From positions 1-20,357 of the forward strand of contig OUQQ01000342.1 in assembly GCA_900404475.1 (NCBI GenBank): DNA of 20,357 nt. The letters are read 5' to 3'. How positions within the stretch are numbered: position 1 is the first letter of the stretch; each line of letters begins with the position of its first letter. The notes under the pieces are model-generated. The model saw nothing but the letters and a program-made list of their open reading frames with translations, was not told the DNA's origin and searched no databases. The DNA is from Spongospora subterranea (taxonomy: Eukaryota; Endomyxa; Phytomyxea; Plasmodiophorida; Plasmodiophoridae). Both the position numbers and the translations under genes were made by a program. Shown piece by piece: positions 10,475 to 17,855 of this stretch.

Positions 10475-11307
10475 TTATGATTTGTCTCCCGGCGAGATGT
10501 ATTGGCCCATGCGAACAATATCAGTTTCAGCTGGTTCAGCTTTCATAATATCGCTAAGATGAGACCACCATTCCAATAATTTATCTTGAGCCATCAGATC
10601 AAACCAAGGAGTGAACACCATTCCGTTTGTTTCGCGTTCCTTGAGCATATCCATCAACTCATCCCTAGATACGTACTGAATTTCGCAGACTTCATTTGCG
10701 TTCATTACTACATCGACGTTGGCGCACGCGAAAAGAACGTAATCCACTACCAAAGCGATGGTTAGCCCCGTTTTAGCAATTGCCGACGACAAGAAGTACT
10801 TTCATGTTCTACCCAAATGCCATCGGGCTGATAAGCTAAATAATGAACTTTGGAAACAAATCGCAAATCTTCAGGTTGTAGGCCTGCTTTGACACCCAAC
10901 TCGTCTTCCAGTTTGCGAATGGCGGCCCTTTTAATGCCAATATTGTCGGCCACTTCAAGTTCAGCTTCATTGTACAATGGATGGCTGCAGCACGTGTTGG
11001 TCCACATACTGGGAAAGGTAATTTTCGACGGTGCCCTTTTTTGCAATAACAGCCGCCCTGTAGGGTCAAATAAAAAAAGACTGAAGGCGCGATGCAGAAT
11101 GCCAGAGGGATTCTCCTCCGTCCGCATATGGCAAATGCGTTTTGAGCTTCGCCCAATGACTGCGTCGTTGGGGTCGACGGTTACGATTACTTCTTCCATT
11201 AGCCGTTCTTGAACTACATCTGTGAATGAACTCATTGTATATGCTCTATTGACAAATCCAATATGCCCTGGTTGATTAGATAGCAGCTGTGATAACTTGC
11301 GCAACAT
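10475..11307 (-). CDS. IDI1: Isopentenyl-diphosphate delta-isomerase (type I)
   Basis: The enzyme interconverts isopentenyl and dimethylallyl diphosphate, the step after the mevalonate pathway that feeds sterol, dolichol and ubiquinone synthesis. Exons are 11307-10800 and 10746-10475 (259 aa), with one 53-nt phase-1 intron that joins WVEHE to MDYVLFA. Nudix/IPP-isomerase features seen: HRAFSLFLFD, LLLQKRAPSKITFP, WTNTCCSHP with the catalytic Cys at about residue 107, AAIRKLEDELG (Nudix helix), GIWVEHEMDY with the catalytic Glu, and TPWFDL. The open frame runs upstream to 11472 but has no ATG there, so 11307 is the first in-frame ATG. It begins MLRKLSQLL, which looks like a short mitochondrial presequence. 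A second in-frame ATG at 11235 (MSSFTDVV) would give a cytosolic or peroxisomal form of 235 aa close to the usual length. Neighbours are ATG7 (tail to tail) and the VHS-GAT gene (divergent). Confidence 0.95.
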
Positions 11308-11691
11308 GTCAAATCTTTCAGATGATGACACGTCACGTGTCCAGGTATTACTGCTCTCTCTGAGGTGGTGTCCTGTATTAGAGCGAGAGGTATAGTGGAG
11401 GATAGGTACAGTGCCGCTGACTGGGGTGTACAGTGTTGCACAGAAGGGCCTTTCTGATCCAGACACGTCCACCGCTATCTGTGGTCATCTTTGCTCAAAA
11501 AAAAAAATCCATCAACATCTTGCTCATGGAGGCACTGTTTTTTGTACGTTTCAACTCATAACCAGCTTTGCGTGCTGTAAATCACACTAGCAAGAGTTTC
11601 ATTTTGATAAATGAATACACATGCTCGAGTTTCTCAGTTCCGTCATGTTTTCTGGTTGACGAACAGACGATTTCTATAAACAAAATAAATA

Positions 11692-11849
11692 ACCAATGAG
11701 TACAGCTGTTTCAACAGCGAATTCATTAATCCTCGCAGATTGACACAATTTACGAAGGTGCAAGTTTATGACCAATGTGCACGGCTGTTTCAACAGCGAA
11801 TTCACCCATTCTCGCCGATTGACACAATTTACGAAGGTGCAAGTTTATC
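11692..11849. repeat. 79-bp tandem duplication, two copies, about 85-90% identical
   Basis: Copy 1 is 11692-11770 and copy 2 is 11771-11849, head to tail with no spacer. Each begins ACCAATG (CCAAT at 11693 and 11772), contains the inverted repeat GCTGTTTCAACAGC followed by GAATTCA, and ends with the perfectly conserved ACAATTTACGAAGGTGCAAG. Differences cluster in the middle and just after CCAAT. It sits about 400 bp from both flanking start codons. Confidence 0.95.
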
Positions 11850-12063
11850 GTACGACCATCTCCGAAACCGAACATCTGACCGAGCCGTTGCCCGAACTCC
11901 GTTGATCGTTGCAGCTACTGGCGATCGCCCTATTGGGAGTGACAGCCTCCCCTTCAACCCAAATCCAGTCAGTCCCCCTGCTCATCGTTCCAATAAGATA
12001 TCTTCTCGAAAGACAGTAGAGTGCAATAGCCGCACCCCCCGAGGTGATGTGTAACATCAACTG

Positions 12064-12090
12064 CTGTCTCTCTCTCTCTCACACACACTC
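12064..12090. repeat. CT/CA dinucleotide microsatellite
   Basis: A run of CT repeats (TCTCTCTCTCTCTC) passes directly into CACACACA. It lies about 165 bp upstream of the VHS-GAT start codon and is probably length-polymorphic. Confidence 0.9.
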
Positions 12091-12254
12091 ATTGCTATCA
12101 CATTATACAGGTGTATTCGGCGACTCATCAGTATAAATCTCGTTCATTACTCGAAATTACACGATATTGAGGGCACGCGCATCGGAGCGTGTTCAGTTCA
12201 TTCCATTGGACAAACTGCTAAGCTTGAGCTGTTCTGCAACATTGGACGAATATC

Positions 12255-13769
12255 ATGTCGGTCGAGTTCGATGAGCAGCTATACTATAGCTTGAAAGCTA
12301 GAGTCAAATCGGCAAGCAGAGCGATGATGTCTGAGCCAGATTGGGCTGCCAACATTGAGATTGTGGATCTCTGCAATGAAAGGCCCGATTAGTATGTGAA
12401 ACTTCCATTTCGGAGGTCGTGCTGACTCTCAGTTCAGCATTCCATATGTGGCGAAGGTTTTGCAGAAGCGAATCCGCCATTGGGATCCCAATGTAGGAGT
12501 TTTGGCGCTATCGGTGAGTAGATCATGGACCATAGCGTTTATGTAGTTTTTGCTGACGATGTGATTTTCAGATCGTGGAGGCTCTTGTGAAGAATTGCCC
12601 AAAATATCATCCATATGTGATCACTACAGCATTTTTAGACTCCCTGCTTAAAGAACTATATCGGAAGGTTATATTGGTTGCAAATTTTGCTATTGTAAAC
12701 CATGACAATTTCGGTGCTTGTTTAGAAAGATAAAAAAACGATACTGCAGCATATGCAGATACAACAGCAGAATGTTTCAGAAACAATACGCCTGCAACGG
12801 CGTGATAAGATTCTGCTAATGGTGGAAAGCTTTTCACGGAGCGCAGATGTTTCAAAAACCTTTGAAATATATCGAATTACCTACAACGATCTAGTCCGAC
12901 AAGGATTCAGTTTCCCCGTTCCCTTGAAAGATGAAATATCTCCTGTATTTACTCCTGCAGCAAAACCCAGGATTCGTCCAGATACTGATGTATCAGGGCC
13001 TGTTAAGGACTACGTTCTACAGAAGTATTTAAGTACTGTCGAGCTGTTCATGGACACGATAAATGAAACGCAGGCCAATGAAGATATCGATAAAAACGAA
13101 GCGGTCAAATCATTGAAAGCATCTTTGGAAGAGTCACAAACCGACGTCTTGAACAGAATTTCTTTGTCAGACGCTTCCGACGAGTTGATGGCGGAACTGT
13201 TAATCGTTAACGATGAAATCTGTCAAGCGCTGGGCTTTCATAAAAAGATTGCCTCTGGAAAACTTAAACCAAAGAAGCACAAAGGTGACAAGAAACAAAG
13301 AGCGAAAGGACAGCGCGTTTCTGTACAACCCGCGTTCATGGACGTTCTTGGTGTTTTATCTGATAAAGCTTCTGGAGCCAACTCAGAATCAGAAGAAGAT
13401 AGTGAAGACGAAAAAGATAAACCTTCTAAAGTCTTGCAACACAAGGGATCGGAAGAAATACAGACGCGGGAGTTGGTATTAGCGGCAAAAGGTCTAGCTG
13501 CCCCAAGAAGTAATGCTAAAGTTAGAGCACCAGCATCTGCCAAGGCTATCACCAATGAAAGCAGTGAAGATTTTTGGGCAAAGTCGCCGATCAATGAAAG
13601 AAACGACCCTTTTGATTCGTTTCAGTCGACAAAGGAATTAGGAAACTCGCCAAGTAAACAAGAAAAACAGATGTCTGCGGCGGACAGTTTGTTGTCGTCC
13701 CTCGTGATCGCCCCATCTAAGAAGGTCTCTGCCCAGCAACAGAACATGAACATATATGACCCACTTTAA
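12255..13769 (+). CDS. VHS-GAT domain protein (TOM1/LSB5-like endosomal sorting adaptor)
   Basis: VHS-GAT proteins bind ubiquitinated cargo and clathrin-pathway partners at endosomes or the trans-Golgi. Exons are 12255-12391, 12438-12513, 12572-12667 and 12726-13769 (450 aa); introns are 46, 58 and 58 nt. The VHS domain covers about residues 7-145 and shows DWAANIEIVDLCNERPDY, LQKRIRHWDPNVGVLAL, VEALVKNCPKYH and LLKELYRK. A GAT-like three-helix segment follows at about 190-275 (DYVLQKYLSTVELFMDTINE, LLIVNDEICQAL). The rest is low complexity: a Lys-rich patch, an acidic Ser/Glu stretch, NDPFDSF (a DPF-type motif of the kind that binds clathrin-adaptor ears) and the C-terminus NIYDPL. The family is clear, but I cannot tell TOM1, LSB5 and GGA-type orthologues apart. 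No GAE ear domain is present, so it is not a classical GGA. The gene converges on the MMS22L-like gene. Confidence 0.86.
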
Positions 13770-13858
13770 GCGTTTTCGCCCCAATCTCGATTTGGCAATT
13801 ATTTATAGCAACATCACTGACCGTCGCAAAGTAAAGTCATCTACATTGCTCTGCCAAC

Positions 13859-13864
13859 AATAAA
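13859..13864 (+). terminator. Candidate AATAAA poly(A) signal of the VHS-GAT gene
   Basis: The hexamer lies about 90 nt after the VHS-GAT stop (13767-13769) and 45 nt before the end of the opposing gene, so transcripts would again run into the neighbour. It is the first exact AATAAA downstream of the stop. Confidence 0.35.
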
Positions 13865-13908
13865 CGCTGCAGAAGGACAATACACTAAAATTGCAGTGAA
13901 GGGGGTTT

Positions 13909-16900
13909 TTAAATAATGAAATCGTGAATTGGTAGAATGCTTCTGCTATTTGCATCAACAAATAGAAAACGAACTTGCTCATGACGGTACCAATGAGGTA
14001 TGCTGCCCAAGAAACTGACATATTCCTCGATGACGGCACAGTATGTTACCATCGGAGGAGAATCTTGCATCGACATGTTCAAGTTGTTAGCCAGTACACG
14101 GATCATGTTGAATAGATTTCCAAAAAATGACGCTACTGATTCGTCAATGAGATACGCTCGATGTAATGCACGGAATACGGCAGAAATTAACGCTTTTAAG
14201 AGATCCCATATGGATGACGAATGGGACTGAAGAGAAATTAATGTTAATCGAGACAGTGGATTTCGTAAAGTTGCTGGGGTTTCGAGTCCAGAATGAACCG
14301 AAGCGTTTAACATTATTGTTTGCGCGGAATCGGGCATTGCTTGTCGAATTGCTTCGATGAGCGACTCAAGAGGAAGTCCTTGCCGATCATTAACACCCAG
14401 ACCTCGAGCAAGCTTGATCGCAACAGAGCCAAGAGCTTGAACTGTTTGACAACCGATCCACTGAGCAATTACTGTGGAGAGACTCGAATTGCATGAGCTA
14501 ATATAACGTGAAAGAAATTCAAACGCCAAAGCGTAATATGCAATCAGCGATGGAGTTTCAAACTCAGAAATAGACGCAGACGACAAACTGCGACAGATGC
14601 ATTTGACGATACCATGGGCAAACACATCACTTATTTCTAACTGTATACAGATATCTAAGCAACGACGACAGAAATGGTTAGCCATAGAATTGGATGCAAA
14701 TTCCTGGCCTGAGGCGATGATGGGCAAGAAAAATCGAGCCATGATAACGGAAACAAACGCAGGGGGAGAGGAGCGAAGAATAGAGACCCAGACTGTTGTT
14801 GATGCCAACAATAAATATCGGTCAATGCATAATGTTAACAAGCGAAAAATTGCATTGTCATTGTTAGAGTCCAATCGCGATAAAGATCTGAGAAGAAGCG
14901 GTAAACTGGAGCTCACATCGGAGACATGTTCGGCTGATTCCAATGCTGCATTGAACAAACGGACGAATAGCGATACTCCGTTGTTAAGGTGGAGAAATCC
15001 ACAGCATGTTTCAAGAATCCGACAAAATATATCGAGACTGGCTTGAAAAAAAGAGATTTGGTCCCGAGAAGCTGATTCCCGTTTTTCGTGCTCCCAGATG
15101 ACGAGCAAATTCATGAACGGCGTGGCGAAACTGATCTTCTGCATATAGGTAGCGGACTCAACTGCAAAACATTCTCGCATTCGCTGCAATAAATTCGACA
15201 GTATATCCAAACGATTCTTGAACCATGACGTATCATCGCCAATAAAGGAAGAAAGCTGAGAAAGTATTGGGTATTGCGGGGGATCGATTTGGGCGACCTT
15301 GAATAATGTGGCAGAAATCGCTGGCATAAAAGTAGGAGATTGAGATACAAACACGCCATTCAACCATAATTGGACCAGATCTAATTCGGAAACCTTACAA
15401 GCACGGGCCAGACGCTCAAATTGGGCTACCCCGCTGATGAACATGCCAGGCAACTTCCGAACCCATCCTTGGGCATTGTTGAAGTATTGAAACTGTTGCT
15501 GGGCTGTAATCATAGTACAGACGAGCTGCATTCCTATCAAATGTTGTGAGCGAATAAACAGCGATGTCATTCTCTGGCATGTGCGCATGATGGTCATCAT
15601 TGAGGCTTCATCAAATCTGCTTATAAGATCTATCGTGATCCAGCGAAATAGCTCAATAAAAATCGGATACAGTGTCTCACTGAGATCGGGCTGAAGGCAA
15701 ATGTCTTCGAACTCGATAGCGACCAAACCTGATATTTCGTCAATAACAGATATATTCGACACCAATGTCGTGTTTGATGCGCTTAGAGTTCCTACAGAAA
15801 ACAATTCTTGGAACCACCCACGAAGAATTCGATGAGTTACAAATTTGGGAGAGCGCGATAAAAGCTCACGAATGGCGGACCTGAAACTATCAGATTCCAT
15901 CGCATAGCGTTGAACAACAGAATGAAGCTTGCTGAAGACACCTTGAAGCATATCGAAATTCGAAGCGGATCGATTAGCGACTTGGGCAAACGCTGTTATG
16001 AAAAAGACGCCTTTGATAAGGAGCTGGCGGAGATGAGAATCCGACAGATCTGATTCGAGCCAGCGGGATACAACATACAAAATAGAAGCGAATTGCTGAT
16101 CGGGGACCACTAGAGTAAATATAGATAGGATCGAAGCGGCTTCGATAAATACAGTTGGAATCGCAGTTTTGGTTAACGCTGCCGACGGGGAAACACATTC
16201 TGCAAGACGAGAGTATAGACGGTTCAATAACGCAGGCGATAGTGCAGTTGTACTTATGTAAAGCAAATGAAGAAACGCATCAAAACTAGTGTTTGAACCA
16301 GAAGTCGATTGTCTGAAAGGCAGACCATCGACGTGCTGTTGCAAACAAATGGGAAACGACGGATTTGAATGAGGCTGTATTGTGGATTCAAACGGAGTGT
16401 GAATCCTTTGCCAGATGGACACGATAATCGATACCGCCAAGCGATCGGTGATTGGCCATTTAGCAAATATCCTCGAGATACGGGAAATGGTCTGGTCAAT
16501 CGATCCATAATCGATCTGCAGCAGGTTGTGAGCGGTTTCCCATTTCGGAGATGTGCCATTGGCGGTTTCCAACAACTTCCATGCCGATAATGCCATTTTG
16601 ATATTTGATATCCCGCTAAATTCTTGGGACAGCTCATGATCAGTGCATGAACTCATGACTTTCCCACATATCTTCTGGCAATCTTCACAGTCAAAAGCGG
16701 CAGAGTTATAGCGCGATAGACGAAGAAGCGGCTGAATGATGAAGCGAACTTCATCTTTATACCCTGGCTGAACAATGATATCCGTAATGATATTGAGGCA
16801 TGGCCAGAGGTCTCTCGGGATTGCTGTCGGGCACTGAATGAGAAATGCGAATATTGTCGTGATGACATGTCTGAGAAATATAGGAAGATGACTAGAAGTC

Positions 16901-17058
16901 GGGGTTGGCGACAATTTTACTGCATTTAAGACAGACGTGAGAAACGGTTGAGTCAGATGGCCATTGCTTTTGAGGTCGGCAAGGACAACTGATGCCAACT
17001 GGATGGCAATCTGACTGGAGCATGAACCTTTCAGAAGCCATGAAGGTTCAATGAGCAT
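13909..17058 (-). CDS. Large helical protein, probable MMS22L family (replication-fork repair)
   Basis: This is a single uninterrupted frame of 1,049 codons rich in amphipathic Leu/Ile helices, with no membrane segment or catalytic motif. By recall it aligns best with human MMS22L (1,243 aa), partner of TONSL in homologous recombination at stalled forks. Supporting blocks are IIVSIWQRIHTPFES before GLPFRQS (human ILWEYYSKNLNSSFS before WLPFKG), RLYSRLAE (RIYSKFHQ), then a stretch resembling FLLLAAV...WKGHMAFLLMYAQ, and later GWVRKLPGMFI (SWIRCVLQMYI). The spacing is similar. The similarity is weak, so another HEAT-like scaffold remains possible. The ATG at 17058 is the first in this frame after a TAG. 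If MMS22L is right, the protein is about 200 residues shorter at the N-terminus, so an upstream exon may be missed. It is the only intronless long gene here. It converges on the VHS-GAT gene and diverges from the microprotein. Confidence 0.6.
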   Translation of the reverse strand: MLIEPSWLLKGSCSSQIAIQLASVVLADLKSNGHLTQPFLTSVLNAVKLSPTPTSSHLPIFLRHVITTIFAFLIQCPTAIPRDLWPCLNIITDIIVQPGYKDEVRFIIQPLLRLSRYNSAAFDCEDCQKICGKVMSSCTDHELSQEFSGISNIKMALSAWKLLETANGTSPKWETAHNLLQIDYGSIDQTISRISRIFAKWPITDRLAVSIIVSIWQRIHTPFESTIQPHSNPSFPICLQQHVDGLPFRQSTSGSNTSFDAFLHLLYISTTALSPALLNRLYSRLAECVSPSAALTKTAIPTVFIEAASILSIFTLVVPDQQFASILYVVSRWLESDLSDSHLRQLLIKGVFFITAFAQVANRSASNFDMLQGVFSKLHSVVQRYAMESDSFRSAIRELLSRSPKFVTHRILRGWFQELFSVGTLSASNTTLVSNISVIDEISGLVAIEFEDICLQPDLSETLYPIFIELFRWITIDLISRFDEASMMTIMRTCQRMTSLFIRSQHLIGMQLVCTMITAQQQFQYFNNAQGWVRKLPGMFISGVAQFERLARACKVSELDLVQLWLNGVFVSQSPTFMPAISATLFKVAQIDPPQYPILSQLSSFIGDDTSWFKNRLDILSNLLQRMRECFAVESATYMQKISFATPFMNLLVIWEHEKRESASRDQISFFQASLDIFCRILETCCGFLHLNNGVSLFVRLFNAALESAEHVSDVSSSLPLLLRSLSRLDSNNDNAIFRLLTLCIDRYLLLASTTVWVSILRSSPPAFVSVIMARFFLPIIASGQEFASNSMANHFCRRCLDICIQLEISDVFAHGIVKCICRSLSSASISEFETPSLIAYYALAFEFLSRYISSCNSSLSTVIAQWIGCQTVQALGSVAIKLARGLGVNDRQGLPLESLIEAIRQAMPDSAQTIMLNASVHSGLETPATLRNPLSRLTLISLQSHSSSIWDLLKALISAVFRALHRAYLIDESVASFFGNLFNMIRVLANNLNMSMQDSPPMVTYCAVIEEYVSFLGSIPHWYRHEQVRFLFVDANSRSILPIHDFII

Positions 17059-17361
17059 TGAAAGTCCAGTATTTGAGCGGCACGATGTCAGATGCCGATC
17101 CCTGGATGCTCGAATCTCTACCTACGGTTATTTGGAATTTTCCCATCTCGATGTGTATTTCATTCCAAACATATCCAGCAATGACAATGCATCGCCGCAG
17201 CCCATGCGCGTCTTCCGACAGAACTACACCATGACGCACACACGTTGTATTATTCTGACTGCTGTAATGTATACACGTGGCTGTGAGATTCCTCGACGCA
17301 GGATCTTGATACTCGCAACATCACAAACCATCGCCGAACATCAGGAGCGCGTTTTTTGCAA
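17059..17361. promoter_or_regulatory. Divergent promoter region of the MMS22L-like and microprotein genes
   Basis: These 303 bp separate divergent start codons. Short open frames exist on both strands (17051-17386 plus, 17048-17239 minus), but neither resembles a family. A missing 5' exon of the MMS22L-like gene could lie here: a possible acceptor (CCGTAG) occurs near 17127. The last 64 bp belong to the duplicated block described next. Confidence 0.4.
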
Positions 17362-17680
17362 ATGGGGCTACGAGGTCAGTTTCTAACCGCTGCCGTCGTT
17401 GTCGGGGTCGGCTATGTGTACGCTCCCATGGCTATTCAGCGATATGTTAATGGCGATCCGGTAAAGAAGGTACGATGTCGCCACCCGTNGCAGGATCTTG
17501 ATACTCGCAACATCACAAACCATCGCCGAACATCAGGAGCGCGTTTTTTGCAAATGGGGCTACGAGGTCAGTTTCTAACCGCTGCCGTCGTTGTCGGGGT
17601 CGGCTATGTGTACGCTCCCATGGCTATTCAGCGATATGTTAACGGCGATCCGGTAAAGAAGGTACGATGTCGCCACCCGT
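17298..17680. repeat. 191-bp direct duplication joined by a single N (probable assembly artefact)
   Basis: Copy 1 is 17298-17488, N is at 17489, and copy 2 is 17490-17680. The copies match at all but one position (TTAATGG versus TTAACGG). A lone N flanked by near-identical ends is what results when two overlapping contig ends are placed side by side rather than merged. Each copy contains the first coding exon of the microprotein; only copy 2 is followed by the acceptor and second exon. Confidence 0.95.
17489..17489. other. Ambiguous base (N) at the duplication junction
   Basis: This is the only non-ACGT base in the window and sits exactly between the two 191-bp copies, marking a scaffold or contig join. 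Confidence 0.95.
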
Positions 17681-17771
17681 TTGTATCAGCTTGTTTGACT
17701 CGCGTTGGTCTCTCTATCAGTATAAAGACTACATGAATAAACTCAAAGAACAGAATCAAGACCACAATTAA
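17554..17771 (+). CDS. 52-residue single-pass membrane microprotein, family unknown
   Basis: Two exons, 17554-17661 and 17721-17771, are joined by a 59-nt phase-0 intron (GTACGA...TATCAG). The product begins MGLRGQFLTAAVVVGVGYVY, continues APMAIQRYVNGDPVKK, and the second exon adds YKDYMNKLKEQNQDHN. There is one hydrophobic segment at about residues 8-21 with basic residues at its N-side, then a charged helical tail, an organisation common in small mitochondrial inner-membrane and assembly factors. I do not recognise the family. Support is the intact frame across a canonical intron of the local size, the hydrophobic pattern, and its slot in the alternating gene order. An identical first exon (17362-17469) in the upstream duplicate is probably the same locus assembled twice. 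The gene converges on the cyclic-nucleotide-binding protein gene, 79 bp away. Confidence 0.6.
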
Positions 17772-17849
17772 TGTCGAAATAACAAACTGATTGCGATGTT
17801 TTCTCGCATCAACAATTTTGGTATTTGCCACGCTATGATCTATTTAGCT

Positions 17850-17855
17850 TTTATT
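17850..17855 (-). terminator. AATAAA poly(A) signal overlapping the stop codon of the cyclic-nucleotide-binding gene
   Basis: On the minus strand the stop TAA (17853-17851) lies inside an exact AATAAA. This is the same arrangement as at the AGA stop. Confidence 0.5.

Larger units (their letters stand above)
11308..12254. promoter_or_regulatory. Divergent promoter region of IDI1 and the VHS-GAT gene
   Basis: No coding sequence is supported in these 947 bp. The region contains a 79-bp tandem duplication (11692-11849), in which each copy starts with a CCAAT pentamer, and a CT/CA microsatellite near 12064. It must include promoter elements for both flanking genes; the individual sites are not identifiable by eye. 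Confidence 0.55.

Noticed and set aside
11308..11472. Upstream extension of the IDI1 frame to 11472.
   Set aside because: The frame is open but begins with GTG, has no ATG before 11307, and the extra 55 residues resemble nothing in the family.
17051..17386. Plus-strand frame of 111 codons across the MMS22L-like promoter.
   Set aside because: No family resemblance, it overlaps a divergent promoter and the duplicated block, and it reads the microprotein exon in the wrong frame.
17356..17736. Plus-strand 126-codon frame containing two copies of the microprotein segment.
   Set aside because: It exists only because the unmerged 191-bp overlap and the N happen to keep frame; it reads through a canonical intron.
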